This document shows, piece by piece, positions 1 through 11,623 of a DNA stretch of 64,000 nt (its first letter is position 1; the number at the start of each line of letters is the position of its first letter). The position numbers were made by a program, and so were the translations under genes. The notes beneath the pieces were generated by a model. That model was not told the origin of the DNA and did no database searches. It saw only the letters and a program-made list of their open reading frames with translations. Source of the DNA: Lingula anatina (Eukaryota > Brachiopoda > Lingulata > Lingulida > Lingulidae); the NCBI RefSeq assembly GCF_001039355.2, contig NW_019776188.1, forward strand, positions 1 to 64,000, in the 5' to 3' direction.

Positions 1-260
1 GGCCTATTTTGTGCATAGTTATTTCCTGTTTTTTGTCTGTACATTTGACAGCTTTGCTGCCTTGTTAAAATGTTCATGTTATGGTCATTGTTCACTTATT
101 TTGAACAAAATAAGGTCAGATCTTTGATTCATTATTATTAAAATATTTAATTTGTGATTGATTCAGACTGATTAGTTTTGAAAAAGGTTAAAAGTTTAGC
201 ATTTGCATTTTTTTGAGTGAACTTACTATGTTATTGATATTACTGTTGTGACACTTTCAG

Positions 261-3225
261 CTTGAAGGACAAATTGTTGCAGTGTTAGTTCAAAATCTGG
301 AAAGGTTAGATGAATCAAATAAAGAAGAATCTGAAGGTGTACACAATACATTAGGTAGGTGTAAACAAAAGAAAATATTTTAAATAACAGTGCTGTTGGG
401 TGTAATTAAACAGAGGTAGTAACTGTTGTAAAGTATCTGTGGGTAACAAGTGAAGAAAAACTTTGTCTCAAAAGTGAGTCGCTTTCTCTAATTTAAACTA
501 CATTATTAAAAGTAGTTCTTTGAACCAATTTCTGTACTGTTTACATTGGACAACATATCGGCTTAACACAGGCCTGTAGCCAGCAAATTCAAAAGGGGTG
601 TTCTTTTTTCTGAAAAGTGGACTTCATATAATAATGAAACCTTTGTGTACCTAGATCAAATTATGCCCAAAATGGACTTTTTTCTGACGAAAAGGGCGGT
701 TCTTTCGAACCCCCGCACTCTCCCTGGCTACAGGCCTGTAACATTATGTGTATGATTTCTGTATTAATATACTAGTCTGTATATTTAACATTATTTTGGA
801 CACCAGCATTTTGGCTTCTGATTATTAACTTAAAGTGTATATTACCATCTATTATTATGAAGGAATTATAGAAAATATCACAGAGTTCAGACCAGAGGTG
901 TGCCCTGATGCCGCTAAGCAAGGACTGATGCAATGGTTATTAAAAAGATTAAAGGTAGGGTCTGTGTAATGCTTTTCATTTTTTTAACAGAATGTAAAAT
1001 AAGTTTCAAACACTCCTATCTAAGTGGGTTAAGTGGGAAATTAAAGCCAACACCTTCTCTAACCTCTCAAAGTATGTGAAGTTAAAAGTTAGACTGAAGA
1101 ATCAAGTATAAAAAGATGGAAAAGTTCAAATGTGTAGACATGTTTTTGCTATTTAATTTTACCCCAAAAATTTGAATTAGAGGATTATTTATCATGGATA
1201 AAAGAAATAAGAACCGGAAGTCTTAGGTTGTTTCTTGGGTAAAGGCCATATTTCATGACAGAATGATATTTAGAAGGTTGCTGTTTTAACATTAAGATAT
1301 AGTTAAAAATAATTGCTTTTTTTTTTTCTTTTAGGCAAAAATTCCATTTGAAGGCAATAAATTATACTGCAGTGAGATTTTAGCTATTCTTCTACAGAAT
1401 CATGATGGTGAGTATAATGTTATGAAGGTAAAAATAAATATAATTGACAAATATGATTAAGAGGAAAAAATAACCTGTTATACTTCCTTCAAATCAGTGT
1501 AATAGAAAGAGTTGAAAGTAATGAGATGGGTTTTAGTTTTTGATAAAAACTGAAATGTTTAAAGGAGTATATTTTGGACTGTTACATAAAAAGTAAATGG
1601 ACTAATCTGCATATTTTTTTTCCTTTTTCAGAAAATCAGGAACTTTTAGGAGAGATGGATGGCATTGATGTTTTACTTCAGCAGTTAGCGGTAAATTGAA
1701 ATGTTCAAGATTATTTTTATAACTTGGATAGTTAATTTGTGCATACCCTTGTGCCATTTTGAATAATTGTAAAATTATGACAGCAAGTCACAAAATTTGG
1801 TTAAAATTAGTAGTCACAATTGACTTAGTATTTTCCAACTCACACAAAGCTTATAATTTTAGCTTTTCTTTATGGCAAGTAAAAAAATGAAATTTGGACA
1901 TATAAGAAAATTCACCATTAACAAAATTAATGTTCTACATTTAATAAATTACAGTGGCCATAAATTATTCTGCTAATAATAGTGATTGCTGTTAATCTTC
2001 AGTAAGATATTCCTACTATTTTAATATGCTCTGCCATGTGATAGTGGGACTAGAAAAAACATACATTCTATTTCTGAAAGAACAGCCGGGAGATGAGGAT
2101 CTAAACTCATCTTACTGGAATTTTTTAAATCAGGTAAGAGGATATAAAAGGAAAAATATATTAACATTACCTCGCCTAGAAACTCTTCAGCAACTACTAT
2201 CTCTGTGTACAGGTTTACAAAAGGCATGATCCGAGCAGTGGAGAGGAGGGTGAGTACATGGAAAACCTCTTCAACAGTCTGTGTGCGGCACTCATGCTGC
2301 CCTCCAATAGGGACAGGTTTCTCAAAGGTGAAGGACTGCAGCTGATGAACCTCATGTTAAGGTGAGTCCTGCTTAAGTTTTTTTTTTTTTTGTTTGTTTG
2401 TTTGTTTGTTTGTTTTTTGTTGACCAATTTCAAAAATTGCCAAATTGAAAATAGAGAATCAGTCTTAGTAAAGACTGTGAAGAATTTTAGTTGACCAAGT
2501 TATGCTTCATAAAGAATTTTAAAGGACACTTACGTTATTTTTACATTGTTTGAAGTAAATTAAAGCCTCTAGAGTAGATGTGGCTGTTTTCACGACAATA
2601 TTTATTGACAGTTATTGATGACAGTAGTCCATATTGGTTTGTGAACCACATTTAATGTTGGTCAATTGCTGTACAATGCTGATAAATACAGTATTGCAGA
2701 GTCAGCTTTAGTAAGTTTGATATTGAGCTAATTCTTTATCCCCAGAGAGAAGAAAATGTCCAGAAACAGTGCCATTAAGGTCCTAGATCATGCCATGACG
2801 GGGCAGGAAGGGGTGGACAACTGCCAAAAATTTATAGATATTCTAGGACTGCGGAGTGTTTTCCCAGTTTTCATGAAGACTCCAAAGGCAAACAAGAGAG
2901 GCCCGGGACCCGAGGAATTAGAAGGTGAGTCTTGGAGCTTTATGTCTGAGGAGCTGTACTTGACTTATTTTGCTATCAAAATTCAATTATAAACCATTGA
3001 CTGAGGTATTTAGTAGTCAGCCTTTCACATCATCCACTAATGTAATTTTTTTTTTTTTTTTGATGGATGACAAAAATTCCCAGAGGTCCATTTCTTCAGT
3101 ATTTATAGCATGCACAAAGTTCAAACAAAATTGATTTTCAAATGAAGTAACTGTGGTTGATTAGTTATACCAGAGAGAGATGATGTCAAAGTTTTTGTAA
3201 AGCAAGTTTGATGTACGTGCCAGAA

Positions 3226-3259
<34 letters not shown>

Positions 3260-5071
3260 TTTTTTTTTTTATAAATCTGTCTGACAGCACAGTTATGTCA
3301 TTTTTCAGAACACATCTGTTCCATCATTGGCTCCTTACTAAAGAACTGCACCGGAACCCAGCGCCAGAGGCTGCTCAACAAATTTACAGAAAATGACCAT
3401 GAAAAAGTAAATATAATACTATCAAATATTTCATCTTTGAAGGTGTCATGGAAATTGAGAAGTTACTGCTTTTTTGCTGGGATCATGCGATTAGATTTTT
3501 GTTGTGACTATAATAATTCCTGTTATCACAGTGGCAATGACTGGATGAAATATGACCAAATGTTTTAAATTTGTTTTCTTTACACCAATTCCATTATCTT
3601 TAGCAGTCATAGAAATTATTGTATGTATTGGTAGCATAGTTTATTGTAAATATAATTTATTTATTCATTAATTTTTTTTTTTTTTTTTGCTTGTTAAGCA
3701 GTTATTGTTATTTACAGAATTTATTTTTTTCTCCCAGGTTGATAGATTAATGGAACTCCACTTTAAGTACCTGGAAAAAGTACGGCAAGTGGACCTGCAG
3801 ATTGAGAAAGAGAAAAATGTGAGTTTCTTTTATGACTATATCTTTTTACTTAGGTGAAAAGGTTAACAACTGTAACACTAATATAAAATATTGGGTCGTA
3901 GGAAATATCCTAAAATTCCAATTAGTTGCACATTTTCTTAATATTTGTGTTATTGAAATGAATACTAGATAAGTATTTATGCTTTAAAAGCAAAGGCTGT
4001 TGCCCATAAATTCATTCCAAATTGGTTTTAAAATTTCTAGAAATTGTTGGGCACTGTTTGAATATTTTTAATGAGAAAATAAAGATATCTACGAATATTT
4101 TCACCTTGAGATTTCATCGTTGAATTTTTAAACAAAATTAGTTTATTTCTTACAGAATTGTTACTTAAAATAATAAACACTCAATGGAGAGATGAAATGA
4201 AAATGAGAGAAAATGTAGAAAGGTAGAACATGCACAAAAATAGATCAATTTACATCAGATATAACACAATGTCATTTAAATTTCATTGTCTGTATTTCAG
4301 GATCTGAAGTTCTTTGGTGGTGATATAGATGATGATATGGAGGATCAGTTTTACCTGAGACGTTTAGATGCTGGACTCTTTACACTGCAACTGGTTGATT
4401 TTATCATGCTAGAGATATGCGTTACTGGAGTGCCATCTGTAAGTGTGAGATAAGTGTTATGGGAGTGGCATCTGTAAGTGTGAGATATGTGATACTGGAG
4501 TGTCATCTGTAGGTGTACGCATTCATTAGCCACCAGTCCAGAGCTGACTAGTAGATTTGACATACTAGAAATTTTTGATTTTTAGAGGTTGTTTGATCAT
4601 AATCATGGGGATTTTACTTGTCATTGCTATATTTCAACCGGGAGGTTTTCTAACTTTTTTTCACAGAGATGCCTCTTTATTTGCAGGTAAAGCAGCGTGT
4701 CATGCAGATATTGAACTTACGAGGAGGATCAGTGAAGACCATTAAGAGTGTTATGAGGGGTAAGACCATCATATAGCATCATTTAGCATGTGAAGGGCAT
4801 TAGGCACATACATATTCAAATCATTATTTTTCAACCCTTTTCCCCTCACTCATGTGTCACTGGAAAATCAAAGAATATCCATTGCCATTCACAATCCACA
4901 TACCCATTTGACTTACAAATTTACCATCATGGCCCAGATGATATTCCCTGGTTTCCATCTCCATTACTGAGAAGTAAAAACTTGGGGAACTTGAAGTCAG
5001 GGCATACTTTGTGAACAATCTTAGATATGGTATGCCTTAGTGATTAAGGAAATGGTGTTGACATTTTAGAA

Positions 5072-5123
<52 letters not shown>

Positions 5124-5459
5124 TTTTGTAAGTTGAGCACTTATTGTGTGTCTTTAGGATGAAATAAAAAAGAAAACATTTAATCTGTAAGATTGGATGA
5201 AAGTTTCATTTATCAAAAAAATTACTTCATGGTAGTCGAATGTCAAATCAGTTCAAACTTTTTATAAGATATAGTGGACAAACAGTTCATTGGAAAAATA
5301 AATTTGATAAATTTTGACTCTTATGTAGTCTAAGAAGAGATTTTTGAAACTCCTTATTTTCACATTTTAGAGTATGCAGGAAACATTGGGGATGCAAAGA
5401 ATCCTGAAGCCAAAGAAGCAGAGCAGTCCAAAATTCTCGATCTGGTCAGCAAATTTTGA
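261..5459 (+). CDS. CTNNBL1: Beta-catenin-like protein 1, C-terminal 371 residues (5' exons outside window)
   Basis: CTNNBL1 is a nuclear armadillo-type protein associated with the Prp19/CDC5L spliceosome complex. Eleven exons chain in one frame: 261-354, 872-954, 1335-1407, 1632-1690, 2213-2361, 2746-2924, 3309-3406, 3738-3818, 4301-4438, 4687-4759, 5371-5459 (TGA). All have AG/GT borders, and the phases add up to 372 codons including the stop. Recognisable family segments include LVQNLERLDES, GVHNTL, QWLLKRLK, LLGEMDGIDVLLQQL, RFLKGEGLQLMNLMLREKK, KVLDHAM, NKFTENDHEKVDRLMELHFK and FYLRRLDAGLF, ending in a short charged tail. The family is about 560 residues long, so roughly the C-terminal two thirds is here and the first exon present is internal. 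The ninth exon border is tandemly triplicated (see findings). Identification rests on remembered family sequence and is very secure. Confidence 0.97.
568..739. mobile_element. Short palindromic element with ACAGGCCTGTAGCCAG ends
   Basis: The left end ACAGGCCTGTAGCCAG (568-583) is the exact inverse of CTGGCTACAGGCCTGT (724-739). The middle is non-coding and contains runs of A/T and CCCC. A diverged relative lies at 49611-49767, and a truncated start at 57477. It sits in a CTNNBL1 intron. Confidence 0.75.
4418..4517 (+). repeat. Tandem triplication of the exon 9 end and 5' splice site of CTNNBL1
   Basis: A 35-bp unit covering the last ~21 bases of the exon and the first ~14 bases of the intron occurs three times (4418-4452, 4453-4487, 4488-4517), each with a GTAAGT or GTAGGT donor (4439, 4474, 4509). 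The first donor keeps the frame. Use of the second or third would read into TAA at 4451-4453. Confidence 0.85.
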
Positions 5460-6420
5460 AGGGAAGAAAACAACATGTGAAGAGGATATGTGAATTTCAA
5501 CATAAGTGAAGGGGATTATATATGTGAAAGGTAATGTCGTTGAACTTTGTCACAGATGACAAAGAATATAACATGAAGTACAGGCATGACTGTCTTGCAT
5601 TGATTGGTATTGTCAAGAACAAGGTAAATTCCAAATGTTAGGAAAGGATAGCAAAATCACAGTATGCTGGAAATAAATTGCGTCTAATAATAGTGTCAGT
5701 GAGCCAGCATAGGGATGGGAATGGCTCCTATGGTTAGAAATTGTAGTCCATGGTGTACTGTGTCCAGATGACAAAGCCTGAGAGGTAGTGGATCAATAGA
5801 GACAGCCCCTCCTACTGCAGTTAACTTAGCCTGTGGTATGGCCTTCACTGAGAATTTCCTGTCAGATCCTGAAAATTTCATTTTCAGTCTTGATAGGTTC
5901 TGAGCTGTTATGCCACATATCAAGGACGAAAAGGCTGAATACATTATACTCTAATGTATACTATACATTATACTATAGAATACTTATTGAACTTTTCTAC
6001 TGGATTTTTTGGACAGGGAGGGAGAAAGATATCAGACTTGAGCATTGCATGATGTGCTTCTCATAATTATGGGAGGAGATACTGAATTATATAACCATTA
6101 ATTTTTAATGAAAAAGAATCTTCCTTCAAAAAATAAATAAATAAATTGCATAGTAAGCTGTCTATGGAACAACGTGTATTCTACAGAGAAAAACAAAAGA
6201 AAGTTCAGAAAAATACCAATTAAGCTTTGGTAATTCTGCTAAGAGTGGAATGTAAAAATGTCAATAAATTCAATTTTTATACAGTGAACACATTTATTTC
6301 TTGCCTGACTTGACAGTATGCACACTGATTGATTTACAGTTATTGATAAACAAAAATAAAGTGTAATTATTTAACACAGTACAATGAAGCAAAGATGCAA
6401 TAACTGAGTGGAGAATTTCA
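5460..6420 (+). other. Probable CTNNBL1 3' UTR meeting the convergent 3' UTR of the next gene
   Basis: No coding signal stands out. AATAAA at 6263-6268 (+) and TTTATT at 6293-6298 (AATAAA on the - strand) are possible polyadenylation signals for the two convergent genes, so their transcripts may overlap at the ends. Polyadenylation use is inferred. Confidence 0.4.
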
Positions 6421-7645
6421 GCAGCCTTTAGCAGTTTCTTTGGTTCTCTTTTTCACAACCCTTAGTAACCTCTGCAACTTCGGGTACTTTTCATGCAAGT
6501 CGGACGGAATGTGAGTATTACAAAAAAGATCTTATAAAATACCTTAAATGAAATGCACAATTATCTTATTAGTAATACAATAAACGTAAAACATTTAAAA
6601 CTTGCACTAACCCACAAACAAAAATGAGATTCTTTTCTTTATCCATGAGATGGACAGACTAGTATAAATTCCACAAAATAAACATTCTTATGAGGTTAAA
6701 AATTATTGAAATCATTTAACAACACTCTTATTAAATAATAAATGCTACCAGTTGATAAAATTAAATCCATGTAACAGCAGATCTTGCATAATATTATTGT
6801 AATGGCCACACATCAACCAGACACTCCCCTATTATAATGTTCTGCCCTCGTCTTATGACAGAACAGTATGCCTGTAAAAACAGACTGCATATTATGGACA
6901 ATAATAGTTAAGTTGGTCCCAATTAATACAATGTATGTAAGGTCTACTGTAGAATAGCAGTTATCAAAATGATACAATCTTTAAAACTGCACCAAAACAA
7001 ACATTTGCAAACAACTCTGTTCTCTCTTAACACATAGGGAGATTTGGACGCAAGCTTAAAACTGAAGATTTGTTTAAAAAAACAACACCAAATATTACAC
7101 TTTCCTTGAATGAGTGGTAATAAACACATGAACAAATGTAATGAGAGTGTGGCAGGTTGTATACAACCCTGTCATGTTTTTCCCCATTTGAGCTGAACTG
7201 ATCATGTATATTTGAGTATATCAAGTACAGAATGTCAATGAGTCCTAAAAAAATATTGGAGCAGGTGACAAGTTTGAGATTTGTGCATGATAAGTACAAA
7301 CATGCCAATATTTTACATTAATCATCCCAGATCTAAGAAATTGCATTTTTCATTACTGGTCGACTTTTGCCCAAAGTTATTTGTAATCATTTGAAAAGCT
7401 AGATTCCGCGATGGATTTAAGTACAAAGATGGTTGGATTCTGATGGATAATCTCAGTCAATGCCAATAGGAAAAATTATCCAAAGATTTAATTGAAATGT
7501 TTTTCATTTTCAGTAATATTGCAACTGGCAGAGTTGTAATTGGTTACACAATTCTAGTAATGCTGTTTCAATTCAGATCTCTATTAACATAAGTTCCTTG
7601 TTCTCCATTTAAGCCCTCTGACCTCTGTTTAATGCCTGCTGATAC

Positions 7646-10629
7646 TTATTCACACCCTCCCTTGGAGCATATATTGCTGAGGACGTGGTGGGCCTCAGGG
7701 ACGCCTTTCTGTGCTGCATGCTGAACCAGTCTGTGGGCCTCACTGGAATTGAATAAAGACATCAGATTGCAGGAATCAAAAGAGTAATATAATAAATATA
7801 CGTTTCCCTGACAAATAATGCACATTTTGAGACTTGCTATTTCTGACCATTATACAATAAGTCTATTATACTGGGCCCAGTTTCATCAACACTGGATAGT
7901 GCTATCCTATGGATAATGCTGTCCACTGTATAAAATTGTTATCCTATGGAAAGTTGTCCTGAAGAAGGCAGCCATTTTTAACCACTGGATAGCAACATCG
8001 AAAACAAAAATATTTGTCTAGCATTTAGGAAACATAACTTTATCCACAAGATAACTGTCCAGGGCCCAGTTTCATCAATACGGGATAATGCTATCATATG
8101 GATAACACTACATATCCTTCAGATAAATTGCTCTCCTCTGGAAAGTTATCCTGAGGATAGTAGCCATTTTTTAACAACTGGAAAGCAATATCAGAGACAG
8201 AAAAAAAGTATGTAGTGTTTAGTAAATATTACCTCACCCACCGGATAATTCTCCAGATGATAACAATTTTATCCAATGGATAGTGCTATCCAGTATTGAT
8301 GAAACTGGACACTGCTGCATTTGTTTGATGGTTGTTAAATAATACTGAGAATTCCAGATTCAGTATACCATAGGTGAGTGTCTTTATGTCAGTCTACTCA
8401 AGGTCTATTGCCATTTTGTTCAAATTTGGAGAGCAATCACCACAAACTTACCCTCTGGGTAATGTGTGTAACCCATTCAGGTGGCCCACTGCCAGATTGT
8501 AGGAGGCATGAGGATGTCCCTGATCTGCTGCTTTTCTAAAATAATAATAATAACAATAATAATAATAATAATAATAATTTATTGAGTTCTGAAAGGTTAT
8601 TTTAAATTTTCACATTTACTGGATCCTGATAAATACTGTTCTTGATAAAAGGAATAGTATTGAAATACAATTAAATACAATATTAAATCATAAATAGAAA
8701 ACAAAGTAATGTTGGGAGCTGACAAATGGAAATAGAAAATACAGTGACTACTGATCACTGGCACTACTCAAGGTATAAAACTACAGGTACGAGCCTTCTA
8801 CTCTGCTGGCTCTCATTTTGTTGACTATAGTTTGACTATGACTTCCACTATGAAGTACTGATAACCTGGTGAGTGCAGTAGGTCAGAAAATGAACCAGCA
8901 TTGGGAAACTGGCCATCACATCAATTTCTCTTTGTTTAACTAAAATATTTTACTGTTCTCAGATAATGGTCGTATAAAGTATGACATGTTATTAGGCACA
9001 ACTGAGTATGTCAATATAATTGTTCAGTCGGAGGGGGCAAAAAGAAAGTTACCTTTTTTTTTAAATTACATCTCATTTTACTAAAGCATTTACATAAATA
9101 GAATTAACAAAAATTGCTGCAAATTGTGACTTAATATTTCAGTACTTTTAAACCAACATAAAACAATTGCGAGAGCAGTGGTACATATATGTAGAAGTTG
9201 ACTGCTGGAGTGGTAATTGTGAGAGTTCCCTGACAGCACAAGTTACAATAATCAATCAATTTGTAATGCTTACTTAAACCATTCCATTGCTTTGCCTTCA
9301 TGTTTTTCAACACCATGACCTGGAATTTTAAAAGTAATCAGTGAAATTACCACTTCCGACAGAGAAAGCGAAGAAAAAAGTAGTCTCGAAACGCAAAGTG
9401 TGTAACATTTATTTTTAATAGAAACAATATTTATATAACATGAAAACAGCACACATATTTTATACAATAAATTCTAAAGATTGTAAGTCTTAATAAGCTA
9501 TATTATAATATCAAAATGCAAAGAGTGTAATATTTATTTCTAATAGAAATAATATGAATATAACATGAAAACCTGCAAATATTGTTTTATACAATGAATT
9601 TTTAGGATTGTAGATCTAAGTCATAATAAGTTGTAAATACATAAAATAATTATTTTTGATAGTGAAATCAAGGAAAACTGACCTTGCAAAATCAAATGAA
9701 AACATTTACATTAATTCCTAATAGATATGATAATCACAGAAGTTCACCCACAAACTTCCAGGAAATACATTTATTCCCTCACTGAAATGTCAACAACAAT
9801 ATAAACACCACATATAAAAGACTAGCCTTACCATAGAGATATCTCTGTCCCACCAAGTGTTGTGCGTGCTCATAGCCAAGGTGAGCGTACCCGTGAATCA
9901 CATGGAAATGGAGGTTATCAAAGTAGTAGTATGCATAGAGACAGAACGCAAACACCAGGAGAATGATGAATCCCTAGAAAATATGGAAATAAAATTTACT
10001 TTGGATGAATCAAAGTATACACGGTGAAACAATTTGAAATAAACCATCCCAGCAAACTGACTCAGTGCCTGGTAATATATGTCTGAAGAAAAAAAAAGTT
10101 TCAGCTGCATTAAAAAGTGGCTATATTAACATGCAATACTGTGATCAATCTAAAGCCTTTAATTATTCATGCCAAACGATGCAGTATCGAGTTTTCTTTG
10201 CCCTGGAATAATAATCAATATAAGGTCTAGAAAGTAACCGATGGCATCAGATAATAACACGTCATTTAAAATGAATAGTAGAACTATAGACCTATTTGCA
10301 ACACCGACATTTCATCTTACTGTGTGCCCTTCCCATATTGCTCTAAGTTTTGTTAAGCCCCTGATAAAGGTTGGTAAGGCTAGAAGCCTAGAATACACGG
10401 CTTCAATAACAGACTGCATGTGATTGTGAAGCGCACTTGTCAACAACTTCTCTGCACTTACCTCAAACAGTCTGACGTGTAACGGATCCGGCTTTTTCTT
10501 CCGCGCAAGGTAGACTTTACCTCCATACGGCAGATTAGGGTCCCATTCATCATTAGGGGAAGGTGTCCATAAAGCATCCTTTGAACTTCGCCTGTTCCGA
10601 AGTTGCTGTGTCTCGCTTCTGGTCGCCAT
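7646..10629 (-). CDS. Single-pass membrane protein with Sel1-type repeats, 178 aa
   Basis: Five exons join in frame: 10462-10629 (ATG at 10629), 9832-9973, 9274-9319, 8452-8535 and 7646-7742 (TAA), giving 537 nt. All borders are GT-AG with strong donors. Residues 1-56 are polar and basic (LARKKKPDP before the membrane). Residues 57-76 form one hydrophobic segment (FIILLVFAFCLYAYYYF). After it come Sel1-like helical pairs: HGYAHLGYEHAQHLVGQRYL, GHGVEKHEGKAMEWFKKAAD, QGHPHASYNLAVGHLNG and HAAQKGVPEAHHVLSNI. Sel1 repeats are TPR-like protein-interaction modules, often in ER and membrane-associated proteins. The start was chosen because it follows AAC and opens a frame reaching the first donor without interruption. 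Orientation and partner are inferred; I do not recognise an established gene name. Confidence 0.85.
7874..8310. mobile_element. MITE-like inverted-repeat element, with a second nested start
   Basis: Outer ends are inverted: CCCAGTTTCATCAACACTGG near 7876 and its near complement, CCAGTATTGATGAAACTGG, near 8290-8308. A second copy of the left end starts at about 8063 (GGGCCCAGTTTCATCAATAC), so two related elements are juxtaposed or nested. GGATAGTGCTATCC-like palindromic words recur inside. It lies in intron 4 of the Sel1-repeat gene. No coding capacity is seen. Confidence 0.7.
8539..8580. repeat. (AAT)n microsatellite
   Basis: About 13 imperfect AAT/ATA units directly upstream, on the transcribed strand, of the acceptor of exon 4 of the Sel1-repeat gene. 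Confidence 0.85.
9398..9640. repeat. Imperfect tandem duplication of about 130 bp
   Basis: GTAACATTTATTTTTAATAG...TATAACATGAAAAC in the first unit is matched by GTAATATTTATTTCTAATAG...TATAACATGAAAAC about 130 bp later. It is non-coding, within intron 2 of the Sel1-repeat gene. Confidence 0.65.
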
Positions 10630-11623
10630 GTTGTTTATATTGATCATGTGACTGAGATGCAAATCAAGACAGGACAAAATCGATAAAATTACCATATAAT
10701 AACGCATAAACATTAACGTTAATTTTTCTGAAGCTTCCGTGAAATACATAAACATGACATATCTTAACGTCGTGTAACCGCATTAAATTAAGCTTGCAAC
10801 AACAGGTTTTAAGCAAATTTCCAACAGGTTAACAAGCACTTTCACATCGATATGAAACAAAACGTACGGGCTTTAATTAAAGGGATAATAACTCTTCGTA
10901 TGAGATNCACTTTAACGCAGAATATCCTTTACCTGTTTTTTTTTTTTTTTTATTTTTTTTTTTTGACAAAATGTAACATTGACTTTAAAAACTCCATATA
11001 TGTTGCTGACAGAAAAGGAGGATTTAACTTGTAAATTTAGGTGGAAAAGAAAGGGGGGGGTGGGGGGATAAAAATAGTAGGCTATTTAGGCCCTATTAGC
11101 GGACCCAGGACTTTCAAAGATGAAAGAATTTATCCTGCAAAGCGAACAGGCAGAATACTAGATTGTCTAAAGATTTTGGGGCGGAAACTTTCCCGTTTTT
11201 TTTTTTTTTTTTTAACACTTTCTGGATCCGCGATTGAGTATCAACACAAGAAACAACGTTAGACATATAATTATATTTATATACTAAAACAACAGTAAAC
11301 TGCATAGTTATTCTCTGTAAGATATCTGTGTGACTTTTTAACTACATGTACAGTTTTACCGATTTTAAGATATGGTTGTGGTAAATTGATAAATTATGGA
11401 TGTTATTCCAATAGAAAAATGAAATACCACTGAATGAGAGTAATTGTGATTTCTTTTTTCTTCTTTCTTAACATAATATCATTTCTGGCATGATTTTTTT
11501 CAAGCTCATAAAACAAATAAAGTGTATCATGTCCACAAACAATTCGAAGTTTGAAATACTGTTCGATGAACACCCAGAGCGGTAAGGAAGCAAAATGTTC
11601 TCATGGAAAGAGAAGTAAAAAAA
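10630..11623. other. Intergenic region with poly-T runs and a truncated TIR element
   Basis: ATTAAAGGGATAATAACTCT at about 10877 matches the left terminus of the element at 50108-51042, and an n at 10907 interrupts the sequence just beyond it. Poly-T runs occur at 10938-10965 and 11195-11212. No convincing exon is seen. Confidence 0.5.
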
